Origin: Amphritea sp.
GTDB taxonomy: Bacteria > Pseudomonadota > Gammaproteobacteria > Pseudomonadales > Balneatricaceae
Length of the DNA: 8,653 nucleotides
Direction: 5' to 3'
Assembly: GCA_018067325.1 (NCBI GenBank)
Contig: JAGPUU010000064.1
Span: forward strand, 1 to 8,653
In this document: piece after piece, positions 1 through 6,770 of the stretch
Numbering within the stretch: the first letter of the stretch is position 1
Layout: the number at the start of each line of letters is the position of its first letter
Program-made: the position numbers and the translations under genes
Notes under the pieces: model-generated
What the model was told of the DNA's origin: nothing
Databases searched by the model: none
Seen by the model: the letters and a program-made list of their open reading frames with translations, nothing else

Positions 1-1
1 C

Positions 2-547
2 CCGCCTTTTACTTCTTTTCGACCAGAACCGGTGATGATAAGAACTACCCGTAAAGAGTCATCCTCCTGGGTGGGCTGGACGACATTCGTACTCCTAGCA
101 CTGTTAATGCTGGCAGTTCAATACCTCTGGTTTAATCGCCAACAGCTGAGCATCCACCCCGAACTTACGTCAGGCTTTAAACTGGTATGCGAACATCTTC
201 CTTGTAAGTTGAAAGCGCCCATTAATCTCAACCTGATTAACACCCAAAAGTTAGTTATTCAGCAGCATACTGAATACCAGGGAGCCTTGAGCGTCAACCT
301 TCTATTAGAGAACCGTGCGGACTTTAGCCAACCATTCCCCGCCATTCAGCTATCCTTTTCAAACCGAAGGGGAGAACTGATAAGCCAGCGGACTTTCCAG
401 CCAATCGAATATCTCAAAAGTACTCAGACTGAGCCGATGAGTATGCCTGTAGGGAAACCGGTACAGATCAGCTTCGACATCCTCGACCCGGGCCGCCGCG
501 CGCTTAGCTACGAAGCTCTCTTAAAAGTACCAACCAATCCTCAATGA
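2..547 (+). CDS. DUF3426 domain membrane protein, 3' part only
   Basis: The reading frame is open to the left edge of the window. The GTG at 32 is therefore very probably an internal codon, and the gene starts outside. The visible 181 residues begin with a basic linker, followed by one strong membrane segment at about residues 23-44 (WVGWTTFVLLALLMLAV) and an extracytoplasmic domain. The pair LVCEHLPC (cysteines near 63 and 68) just after the membrane segment, and the closing beta-rich part with ILDPGRRALSYE, are typical of DUF3426. Full-length members usually carry an N-terminal zinc-ribbon (MJ0042 type), which would lie in the missing part. In Pseudomonas and relatives this gene sits between prmA and dusB, as it appears to do here. 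The function is unknown. The family call is fairly sure; the missing N-terminus cannot be checked. Confidence 0.85.
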   Translation, partial: PPFTSFRPEPVMIRTTRKESSSWVGWTTFVLLALLMLAVQYLWFNRQQLSIHPELTSGFKLVCEHLPCKLKAPINLNLINTQKLVIQQHTEYQGALSVNLLLENRADFSQPFPAIQLSFSNRRGELISQRTFQPIEYLKSTQTEPMSMPVGKPVQISFDILDPGRRALSYEALLKVPTNPQ

Positions 548-608
548 TCCTATCCCCCTGTCTTAGCGACGATACACATAGCATTTTCTGACTATTTTGC
601 AATAAGCC

Positions 609-642
609 AAAACGACAAAAATGATCAAAAAACCATCAAAAA
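609..642 (+). promoter_or_regulatory. Phased A-tracts, likely curved upstream element of dusB-fis promoter
   Basis: Four A-runs lie at 609-612, 617-621, 627-632 and 638-642. Their centres are about 8.5, 10.5 and 10.5 bp apart, close to one helical turn, and the last ends 4 bp before the -35 box at 647. In-phase A-tracts bend DNA, and AT-rich DNA next to a -35 box can act as an UP element for the RNA polymerase alpha subunits. The spacing is seen directly; the bending and activating roles are inferred. Confidence 0.55.
623..637 (+). promoter_or_regulatory. Candidate Fis binding site upstream of dusB-fis
   Basis: The 15-mer GATCAAAAAACCATC has the G and C at positions 1 and 15 and the all-A core preferred by Fis, with C-A at positions 4-5. 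The right half fits less well. Its centre is about 52 bp upstream of the predicted transcription start. The E. coli fis promoter is known to be repressed by Fis, so autoregulation is plausible here, but one degenerate match is weak evidence. Confidence 0.3.
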
Positions 643-646
643 GTCC

Positions 647-675
647 TTGGCCCTCCCCTCCTGAAAGAGTATTAT
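647..675 (+). promoter_or_regulatory. Predicted sigma-70 promoter for dusB-fis(-purHD)
   Basis: A -35 box TTGGCC (647-652, 4 of 6 consensus bases) is followed by a 17-bp spacer and a -10 box TATTAT (670-675, 5 of 6). The bases after it, GTCCGCC (677-683), form a GC-rich discriminator, the hallmark of promoters under stringent ppGpp/DksA control, as known for E. coli dusB-fis. The start would fall near 682, giving a leader of about 74 nt before dusB. Found by eye. Confidence 0.55.
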
Positions 676-755
676 TGTCCGCCTTCCAAACAGCAGTACA
701 GCGGTTCTCATTTTGATAGCCATGGATAGCTATTTCTCTAAATTCGGGGTCAGGC

Positions 756-1742
756 ATGTTTCAAATCGGACAGCACACCGTTGACAGTCAGGTTATTCTG
801 GCACCGATGGCCGGCGTTACCGATCTGCCGTTTCGTCAACTTTGCCGTCGACTAGGCGCAGGCATGGTGGTTTCCGAAATGATTACTTCGGACATCCGCC
901 TCTGGAATACTCGAAAGTCCAGCTATCGCTTACAGAAAGACCAGAATGAAAGCCTGCATGTGGTACAGATTGCCGGTGGTGACCCTGCCATGATGGCGGA
1001 AGCGGCCAGAGTAAATGCGGCTAACGGCGCTCATATTATTGATATCAATATGGGTTGCCCGGCTAAGAAAGTCTGTAATAAAGCTGCTGGTTCAGCCCTG
1101 CTGAAAGATGAACAACTGGTGAGAGAGATTCTTGAAGCAACTGTAGCTGCCGTTGAGCTGCCGGTAACGCTGAAAATCCGTACCGGGTGGGACACTGATA
1201 ACCGTAATGGCGAGACTATTGCTCGTATTGCTGAAGACAGTGGAATTCAAGCACTTGCAGTGCATGGCCGAACCCGGGCCTGCGGTTATAAAGGCGATGC
1301 GGAATACGACACCATCGCCCGCATTCGCAAGACTATTGAGATCCCACTGTTTGCTAATGGTGATATCAATTCAGCAGAAAAAGCACGAGAAGTACTGGAC
1401 TATACCGGAGCAAATGCAGTCATGCTCGGCCGGCCTGCTCAGGGAAATCCATGGATTTTCCGTGAGGTAAGTCATTACCTCAATACTGGCGAAATGCTAC
1501 CCTCACCGTCCCTGGACGAGGTCAGAGATACGCTATTGGAACATTTAGAGGCTCTGTATCGTTTCTACGGAGAGTTTGCCGCGGTACGTATTGCCCGTAA
1601 GCATGTCGGCTGGTATCTCCGAAACAGACAGGGCTCTGAGTTATTTAGAAAAGATTTCAATCAATTAGAAGAAGCTGCACTCCAGCAAAATGCGATCCGA
1701 TCATTTTTTACCCGAACGGATAAGACACAGACTGCCGCCTGA
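756..1742 (+). CDS. dusB: tRNA-dihydrouridine synthase B
   Basis: An FMN-dependent, NADPH-using enzyme that reduces a uridine in the tRNA D-loop (U17 for E. coli DusB) to dihydrouridine in the cytoplasm. The 328-residue protein is close to the usual 321 and aligns by eye with E. coli DusB along its whole length. The TIM-barrel start APMAGVTDLPFR (16-27), the catalytic motif INMGCPAKKV with the general-acid cysteine at 101, TLKIRTGW with lysine 140, VHGRTRAC with histidine 170, the FMN-phosphate loops ANGDI (200-204) and GRPAQGNPW (225-233), and the C-terminal helical domain RIARKHVGWYL (278-288) are all present. The ATG is preceded by GGGGT (746-750), a fair ribosome binding site. It is first in the dusB-fis unit, 22 nt before fis. 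A second cysteine (107), where E. coli has asparagine, is a small local difference. Confidence 0.97.
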   Translation: MFQIGQHTVDSQVILAPMAGVTDLPFRQLCRRLGAGMVVSEMITSDIRLWNTRKSSYRLQKDQNESLHVVQIAGGDPAMMAEAARVNAANGAHIIDINMGCPAKKVCNKAAGSALLKDEQLVREILEATVAAVELPVTLKIRTGWDTDNRNGETIARIAEDSGIQALAVHGRTRACGYKGDAEYDTIARIRKTIEIPLFANGDINSAEKAREVLDYTGANAVMLGRPAQGNPWIFREVSHYLNTGEMLPSPSLDEVRDTLLEHLEALYRFYGEFAAVRIARKHVGWYLRNRQGSELFRKDFNQLEEAALQQNAIRSFFTRTDKTQTAA

Positions 1743-1764
1743 GTGACAGTTCAATTTTAGGTTA

Positions 1765-2055
1765 ATGCACGTGGATAACAATACATTGAATACACAAGTA
1801 ATACATACAGAAAACATGGATGTTCAGGAACGCACTCTACGCGATAGCGTTCAGGTTTCGATGCATAACTACTTTCGTCAACTTGATGGGCAACCGGTAA
1901 CGGATGTTTATCAGATGGTATTGGCAGAGATTGAAGCCCCATTGTTTGAAGCAGTAATGACTTATACCCGTGACAACCAGACTAAAGCATCTGAGTTACT
2001 GGGCCTGAACCGCGGTACGCTGCGGAAAAAACTGAAGCAATACGGCTTACTTTAA
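1765..2055 (+). CDS. fis: DNA-binding protein Fis
   Basis: A small homodimeric nucleoid protein that bends DNA and acts at rRNA promoters, origins and site-specific recombination enhancers. The 96 residues match E. coli Fis (98). The N-terminal arm (1-23) is divergent, the dimerisation helices cover about 24-70 (LRDSVQVSMHNYFRQLDGQ), and the C-terminal helix-turn-helix at 72-93 reads NQTKASELLGLNRGTLRKKL. Residues equivalent to the E. coli DNA contacts are kept (N82, R83, T85, R87, K88). The chosen ATG has only a poor Shine-Dalgarno (AGG at 1759-1761, 3 nt away). An ATG at 1816 would remove 17 residues of the variable arm and has no better signal. Translation probably depends on coupling to dusB or on the AU-rich leader, as reported for E. 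coli fis. Autorepression is likely. Confidence 0.96.
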   Translation: MHVDNNTLNTQVIHTENMDVQERTLRDSVQVSMHNYFRQLDGQPVTDVYQMVLAEIEAPLFEAVMTYTRDNQTKASELLGLNRGTLRKKLKQYGLL

Positions 2056-2093
2056 CCGATTACTTTTTTAACTTAATTCAGAAGAACTAAACC

Positions 2094-3677
2094 ATGGCAG
2101 AGCAGAAAATCACTCCGGTTCGTCGCGCACTGATCAGTGTCTCGGATAAATCCGGAATCGTTGAATTCGCCCAGGCACTGACCCAGCGCGGTGTTGAGAT
2201 TCTTTCCACCGGCGGCACATACAAACTGTTAAAAGACAACGATGTACCGGCGATTGAAGTCTCCGATTACACTGGTTTCCCTGAAATGATGGATGGCCGG
2301 GTCAAAACCCTGCATCCAAAAATTCACGGTGGAATTCTTGGCCGTCGCGGAACCGATGATGCGATCATGAACGAGCATGGCATTACGCCAATCGACATGG
2401 TGGTAGTGAATCTGTATCCATTCGAGCAAACCATCGCTCGTCCTGATTGTGATTTACCTCTGGCGATTGAAAATATCGATATCGGCGGCCCAACGATGGT
2501 TCGCTCTGCTGCTAAAAATCATAAAGATGTCGCTATCGTTGTTACAGCTAACAACTACGAACGCATTATCGCTGAATTGGATGAGAACAAGGGTCTTACC
2601 TACCCAACCCGTTTTGACCTTGCTGTTCAGGCGTTTGAGCACACCGCTGCCTATGACGGCATGATAGCCAACTATCTTGGCGCAATCACCGATGGTTCAG
2701 AAGAGGAACCTGCGGATTTTCCTCGTACTTTTAACACTCAGTTTGTTAAAGCACAGGAGATGCGTTACGGCGAAAACCCGCATCAAAAAGCAGCTTTCTA
2801 CGTTGAGGCAAACCCTGCTGAAGCCAGTGTATCTACTGCCCGTCAACTCCAGGGTAAAGCGCTTTCGTTTAATAATGTTGCCGACACCGATGCAGCACTT
2901 GAATGTGTTAAGCCGTTCAAAGAGCCAGCTTGTGTCATCGTTAAGCACGCTAATCCATGCGGCGTAGCCATCGGTGCAGACATTCTGGAAGCTTATAACA
3001 AAGCATTCCAAACCGATCCTACCTCCGCCTTTGGCGGCATTATCGCCTTCAACCGTGAACTAGATGCAGCCACTGCCACAGCGATCGTTGCGCGTCAGTT
3101 TGTTGAAGTCATTATTGCCCCAAGTGTCACCCAGGAAGCATCTGATATCGTTGCGGCCAAGCCAAATGTTCGTCTACTGTCATGCGGTGAGTGGTCAACC
3201 GATCGTACCGCTCGATTCGATTACAAACGGGTTAACGGCGGTCTACTGGTTCAGGATCAGGACCTTGGCATGGTTGATGTCAGCGAACTAAAAGTTGTGA
3301 CGACTATCCAGCCTACTGAACAGGAGATCCGTGATCTATTGTTCTGCTGGGAAGTTGCTAAGTTTGTTAAATCTAACGCTATTGTCTATGCCAAAAATGG
3401 CCAGACTATCGGTGTGGGTGCTGGTCAGATGAGTCGCGTATACAGTGCCAAGATTGCCGGTATCAAAGCCGCTGATGAAGGCCTGGAAGTTGAAGGTTCG
3501 GTGATGGCATCAGACGCATTCTTCCCATTTCGTGATGGCATCGACTCCGCTGCGGCTGCAGGCATCAAAGCGATTATCCAACCGGGTGGTTCAATGCGTG
3601 ATCAAGAAGTAATTGATGCGGCTAACGAACATGGTATGGCGATGGTATTCACCGGTATGCGTCACTTCCGCCACTAA
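2094..3677 (+). CDS. purH: Bifunctional AICAR formyltransferase / IMP cyclohydrolase
   Basis: Catalyses the last two steps of de novo purine synthesis: AICAR plus 10-formyl-THF to FAICAR, then ring closure to IMP, in the cytoplasm. The 527 residues are normal for the family. The N-terminal MGS-like cyclohydrolase domain (about 8-150) shows [15 protein letters not shown] and [13 protein letters not shown]. The C-terminal transformylase domain shows [10 protein letters not shown] (224-233), the catalytic Lys-His pair in KHANPCG (284-290), [11 protein letters not shown] and [10 protein letters not shown] (473-482). The ATG has a weak AGAAGA at 2080-2085. It follows fis by 38 nt with no terminator and no clear promoter, so it is probably co-transcribed from the dusB promoter. 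No good PurR box of the E. coli type was seen. A hairpin follows before purD. Confidence 0.98.
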   Translation: MAEQKITPVRRALISVSDKSGIVEFAQALTQRGVEILSTGGTYKLLKDNDVPAIEVSDYTGFPEMMDGRVKTLHPKIHGGILGRRGTDDAIMNEHGITPIDMVVVNLYPFEQTIARPDCDLPLAIENIDIGGPTMVRSAAKNHKDVAIVVTANNYERIIAELDENKGLTYPTRFDLAVQAFEHTAAYDGMIANYLGAITDGSEEEPADFPRTFNTQFVKAQEMRYGENPHQKAAFYVEANPAEASVSTARQLQGKALSFNNVADTDAALECVKPFKEPACVIVKHANPCGVAIGADILEAYNKAFQTDPTSAFGGIIAFNRELDAATATAIVARQFVEVIIAPSVTQEASDIVAAKPNVRLLSCGEWSTDRTARFDYKRVNGGLLVQDQDLGMVDVSELKVVTTIQPTEQEIRDLLFCWEVAKFVKSNAIVYAKNGQTIGVGAGQMSRVYSAKIAGIKAADEGLEVEGSVMASDAFFPFRDGIDSAAAAGIKAIIQPGGSMRDQEVIDAANEHGMAMVFTGMRHFRH

Positions 3678-3695
3678 ACGCGGAACACACTGAAT

Positions 3696-3721
3696 GAGCC
3701 AGCTAACCTGGCTCTTCTTTT
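3696..3721 (+). terminator. Intercistronic terminator-like hairpin between purH and purD
   Basis: A perfect 7-bp stem GAGCCAG (3696-3702) / CTGGCTC (3708-3714) with a 5-nt loop is followed directly by TTCTTTT (3715-3721). This is the form of a weak intrinsic terminator. Only 30 nt separate it from the purD start and I found no good promoter in that gap, so it probably terminates partially or marks a processing point, lowering purD relative to purH. Confidence 0.6.
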
Positions 3722-3751
3722 GTCGGACGAAGTCAGGATAAAGGTAGAGAT

Positions 3752-5035
3752 ATGAACGTATTAGTAATTGGCTCTGGCGGTCGTGAACACGCATTAGCGT
3801 GGCAGGCTGCTCAGGATAGCAAAATCGCTAAAGTATTTGTCGCTCCGGGAAATGCCGGTACTGCGATCGAGCCGAAAGTAGAAAATATTGCCATCGATGT
3901 AATGGACCAGGACTCACTGGTCGCTTTTGCCAAAGAGAACGATGTGGCTCTGACCATCGTTGGCCCCGAGGCTCCTTTGGTCGAAGGTATTGTTGATCGC
4001 TTTCAGAGTGAGGGCCTACGCTGTTTCGGTCCCTCTAAAGGTGCAGCGCAACTGGAAGGTTCTAAAGCTTTTACTAAAGACTTTCTGGAACGCCAGAAGA
4101 TTCCAACTGCCGATTACCAAAATTTCACCGAAGTTGAGCCGGCTCTGGCATATCTGCAAAAAGTAGGTGCGCCAATTGTAGTAAAAGCAGACGGTCTGGC
4201 TGCAGGTAAAGGCGTTATCGTTGCGATGACACTGGAAGAAGCAGAAGAAGCCGTAAAAGATATGTTGGCTGGCAATGCCTTTGGCGAAGCGGGTCACAGA
4301 GTCGTCATCGAAGAATTCCTCGATGGCGAAGAAGCTAGTTTTATCGTCATGGTTGACGGCACCAATGTACTTCCTATGGCTACCAGCCAGGACCACAAGC
4401 GCATGGGTAACGGCGATACAGGGCTTAATACTGGCGGTATGGGTGCGTATTCTCCCGCCCCTGTGGTTACACCTGAAATCGATCAGCGCATTATGCAAGA
4501 GGTTATCCTGCCAACCGTTAAAGGTATGGCTGAGGAAGGTAATACCTATGTTGGATTCCTCTATGCCGGCCTGATGATAATGGCTGACAATACGCCTAAA
4601 GTTATTGAATATAACTGCCGTTTTGGGGATCCTGAAACACAGCCTATTATGCTGCGTCTGAAATCGAACATCGCTGAGCTTTGTAATGCAGCGTTGGATG
4701 GAAAACTAGACCAGACCACAGCTGACTGGGACTCCCGTTGCGCGGTCGGCGTCGTTCTTGCTGCCGGTGGTTACCCTGGTGACTATGGCAAAGGTGATGC
4801 TATTAGCCTGCCAACCGAGGTTGCTGAAGGCACCAAAGTATTCCACGCAGGGACAGCCCAGAAAGATGGTCAGATCGTTACCAACGGCGGCCGGGTACTC
4901 TGCGCTACCGCAATGGGAAATACCGTTACAGAAGCTCAAAAGCGTGCCTACGACCTGGTTAAGCAGATCGACTGGAATGGTGTTTACTACCGGGATGATA
5001 TCGCCTACCGGGCGATCGCTCGCGAACAGCAGTAA
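3752..5035 (+). CDS. purD: Phosphoribosylamine-glycine ligase (GAR synthetase)
   Basis: Joins glycine to 5-phosphoribosylamine using ATP to make GAR, the second step of de novo purine synthesis. The 427 residues match the family (E. coli 429). The N-domain opens with MNVLVIGSGGREHALAW and PGNAGT (32-37). VGPEAPLVEG (70-79) and the ATP-grasp region follow: VVKADGLAAGKGV (143-155), EEFLDGEEAS (187-196), SQDHKRMGNGDTGLNTGGMGAYSP (split across 212-235), YAGLM, and the metal-binding IEYNCRFGDPETQ (285-297). The C-terminal domain has VGVVLAAGGYPG and GGRVL. AAGG at 3741-3744 lies 7 nt before the ATG. It lies downstream of purH across the hairpin and ends at a strong terminator, making it the last gene of the transcription unit. 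The gene is intact with no unusual residues. Confidence 0.98.
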   Translation: MNVLVIGSGGREHALAWQAAQDSKIAKVFVAPGNAGTAIEPKVENIAIDVMDQDSLVAFAKENDVALTIVGPEAPLVEGIVDRFQSEGLRCFGPSKGAAQLEGSKAFTKDFLERQKIPTADYQNFTEVEPALAYLQKVGAPIVVKADGLAAGKGVIVAMTLEEAEEAVKDMLAGNAFGEAGHRVVIEEFLDGEEASFIVMVDGTNVLPMATSQDHKRMGNGDTGLNTGGMGAYSPAPVVTPEIDQRIMQEVILPTVKGMAEEGNTYVGFLYAGLMIMADNTPKVIEYNCRFGDPETQPIMLRLKSNIAELCNAALDGKLDQTTADWDSRCAVGVVLAAGGYPGDYGKGDAISLPTEVAEGTKVFHAGTAQKDGQIVTNGGRVLCATAMGNTVTEAQKRAYDLVKQIDWNGVYYRDDIAYRAIAREQQ

Positions 5036-5052
5036 TCCATCTGCCCAGCCTT

Positions 5053-5083
5053 AAAAACAGCCACTTCCGAGTGGCTGTTTTTT
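5053..5083 (+). terminator. Strong intrinsic terminator after purD
   Basis: A 9-bp stem ACAGCCACT (5057-5065) / AGTGGCTGT (5070-5078) with a TCCG tetraloop is followed by an unbroken T-run (5078-5083). The flanking A-run (5053-5057) can extend the stem to about 13 bp. It starts 17 nt after the purD stop codon. Confidence 0.93.
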
Positions 5084-5092
5084 AATGTGTGG

Positions 5093-5117
5093 GTTTACCC
5101 CGTAAACGCTTACGTAA
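5093..5117. promoter_or_regulatory. Two adjacent palindromes, possible operator
   Basis: A perfect inverted repeat GTTTAC-CCC-GTAAAC (5093-5107) is followed at once by the palindrome TTACGTAA (5110-5117). Both are built from TTAC/GTAA half-sites, and they sit over and just upstream of the -35 region of the promoter for the TPR gene. This is the position of a typical repressor or activator operator. The regulator is unknown. Confidence 0.4.
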
Positions 5118-5137
5118 AACACGTTTCAAGTTATAAT
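5109..5137 (+). promoter_or_regulatory. Predicted sigma-70 promoter of the TPR gene
   Basis: A perfect -10 hexamer TATAAT (5132-5137) lies 17 bp after a weak -35 CTTACG (5109-5114, 3 of 6). Transcription would begin near 5144, shortly downstream of the purD terminator. The weak -35 together with the overlapping palindromes suggests dependence on a regulator. Confidence 0.55.
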
Positions 5138-5176
5138 CGCCTCTGATTACAAATTTCAAAGCCTGAACACTCCTGA

Positions 5177-6706
5177 ATGGACACGCCTTCGATGACTAAC
5201 AACGGTAAAAACTACATGCGTACTGCCATAACCCGTAAATTGACGTTAGCTATAGCTATCGGTCTGCTTACCGGATCTATGACAGTTAGTGCTGCTGGTC
5301 AACCTGAGATTTTCTGTCAAAGCGCCGGTGCCAAAAATGATTATGACTGCACCAAGAAACCTGCCTTTCAGGCAAACCAGGCGGACATTGATTCCAGACT
5401 TAATGCACTGAATAACTGGTTAGAAGATGAAGAACAGGCTTTAAGCACGCCCTTAGTAGCCACTAAAAATCCAGACTCGGAAAAACTTAGAGAAAAAATA
5501 AAATTTAATTCTCAGCTGTTAGCGACTGAGCTGAAACTGTCGAAAAAATTACAGAGAAAAGGCGACCTGAAAGGCGCTTTTGATAAGGTAAATAGTTACC
5601 TGGCTAGCAATCCGAAAGATCCTAATGGGTGGCTACTGTACGGAATTTCACTGATTAACCAGAACAAACTGGATGAGGCAGCCGATGTATTCAGCCGACT
5701 GATTCAACTCTACCCAGAATCGCCTGAACCCTATAACAATCTCGCGGTGGTACACGCTCGAAGAGGGGAAAATGACAAAGCGGTTGAAGTGCTGTTACAA
5801 GCATTTGAAACCCACCCCAGCTACGCCCAAGTGCAGACAAACCTGAAAGCAGTTTACGCAACCCTTGCCACCCAGGCTTACAATCGAGCTCTGAATCTGG
5901 ATTCAACCACTCAAAGCCGCCGGGCTAATCTGGGCATTCTCGATCAGGTTTACAACCCCACTCCAACACAAATTATCATAGCGTCTTCGGAACAAACCCC
6001 GGCGAATAATCCTGCTGTCGTGACCTCTGAAACAGTAATAAAAACCTCAGAGAAGCAACCGTCTGAACTTATTATAGAAGAGCGACAGGTATCAGAAGGC
6101 AGAGTGCCTACTGTCCAGGTAGCAACAACAGAAGCCACCCCGACAATTGAAGCATCAAAGGTTGAAACTGCTCCTGTTGCAGCATCAAAAGCTGAAACAA
6201 CTCTAGTTGTAGCATCAAAGGTTGAAACCGCTCTAGTTGCAGCGTCAAAGATTGAAACCGCTCCAGCTACAGCACCTGCAGTTGTTGCTTCAGCAGTCAG
6301 CCCAGAGCAAAACGAAGTACAGACAGCTTCTGCAACTGAGATTGGCGACACCCTTTTATCTGACAAAGTCCGAAGCGAGCTCCAGCAACTGATCACTAAC
6401 TGGGCCACCTCCTGGTCTGCTCAAAATGTGGAAGCTTATCTGGATTTCTATACCGGCGAATACTCTCCTGACCCTAAAGTAACCCACAAACAATGGGAAT
6501 GGGGTCGGCATAAACGTATAAGCAAACCCGCTTTCATCAAAATAGAAGTTTCTGACATCTCCCTTGCAGAAGCCGGTAACGGTAGAGTACGTTCTGTCTT
6601 CCGTCAGACATATCAGTCTGATACCTATCAGGATAAGGTCTACAAAACGCTGATCCTGGCCCTGGAAAACGGCCAATGGAAGATCACGACTGAATCGACG
6701 CTTTAA
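5177..6706 (+). CDS. Secreted TPR protein with Csd6-type NTF2-like C-terminal domain
   Basis: I recognise the domains but not a named gene. A signal peptide is clear: basic MRTAITRK, then hydrophobic LTLAIAIGLLTG, and a likely cut after VSA or SAA near residues 39-40 counted from 5177. The start is uncertain: ATGs at 5177, 5192 and 5216 are in frame, none has a good ribosome binding site, and 5216 gives the most usual signal peptide length. Mature parts in order are two cysteines (47, 58) that could pair, TPR-like helices at about 112-240 (LKGAFDKVNSYLASNPKDPNGW and its relatives), a low-complexity Ala/Thr/Val/Glu linker at about 265-390 with four 10-residue repeats (326-365), and an NTF2-like domain at about 397-509 (ITNWATSWSAQNVEAYLDFY ... 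FRQTYQSDTYQDKVYK). That domain resembles the C-terminus of the convergent YkuD gene. A periplasmic scaffold for peptidoglycan enzymes is my inference. Confidence 0.85.
   Translation: MDTPSMTNNGKNYMRTAITRKLTLAIAIGLLTGSMTVSAAGQPEIFCQSAGAKNDYDCTKKPAFQANQADIDSRLNALNNWLEDEEQALSTPLVATKNPDSEKLREKIKFNSQLLATELKLSKKLQRKGDLKGAFDKVNSYLASNPKDPNGWLLYGISLINQNKLDEAADVFSRLIQLYPESPEPYNNLAVVHARRGENDKAVEVLLQAFETHPSYAQVQTNLKAVYATLATQAYNRALNLDSTTQSRRANLGILDQVYNPTPTQIIIASSEQTPANNPAVVTSETVIKTSEKQPSELIIEERQVSEGRVPTVQVATTEATPTIEASKVETAPVAASKAETTLVVASKVETALVAASKIETAPATAPAVVASAVSPEQNEVQTASATEIGDTLLSDKVRSELQQLITNWATSWSAQNVEAYLDFYTGEYSPDPKVTHKQWEWGRHKRISKPAFIKIEVSDISLAEAGNGRVRSVFRQTYQSDTYQDKVYKTLILALENGQWKITTESTL
6152..6271 (+). 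repeat. Four tandem 30-bp coding repeats
   Basis: Four direct copies at 6152-6181, 6182-6211, 6212-6241 and 6242-6271 encode ASKVETAPVA, ASKAETTLVV, ASKVETALVA and ASKIETAPAT. The unit is a multiple of three, so copy-number changes would keep the frame and only alter the length of the linker between the TPR and NTF2-like domains. Confidence 0.9.
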
Positions 6707-6724
6707 TAACGTCTGACAAGATAT

Positions 6725-6751
6725 AAAAAAACCTCCAGTAGGAGGTTTTTT
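6725..6751. terminator. Bidirectional terminator shared by the convergent pair
   Basis: An 11-bp perfect stem AAAAAACCTCC (6726-6736) / GGAGGTTTTTT (6741-6751) with loop AGTA leaves a T-run on either strand. It therefore serves the forward TPR gene, which stops at 6706, and the reverse YkuD gene, which stops at 6771. The outer bases AGATAT and ATATCT can extend the stem with a one-base bulge. Confidence 0.93.
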
Positions 6752-6770
6752 ATATCTTTCTATCTATCGC

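Noticed and set aside
563..757. Reverse-strand frame of 64 codons in the dusB upstream region
   Set aside because: It covers the promoter and A-tracts, has no recognisable domain and no ribosome binding site, and its composition looks like non-coding DNA.
722..784. Short ATG frame overlapping the dusB start, a possible leader peptide
   Set aside because: About 20 codons, no Shine-Dalgarno and an ordinary composition; no attenuator structure accompanies it.
4016..4498. 160-codon reverse frame inside purD
   Set aside because: It lies wholly within the conserved purD gene and its translation is rich in Phe, His and Cys without any motif, as expected of an antisense shadow.
6152..6271. Tandem repeats as a CRISPR array
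   Set aside because: The units are directly adjacent with no spacers, and they are translated in frame within a clear coding sequence.
5950..6408. 152-codon reverse frame opposite the TPR gene repeats
   Set aside because: Its repetitive Ala/Val/Thr sequence is simply the complement of the linker repeats. It has no start signals.
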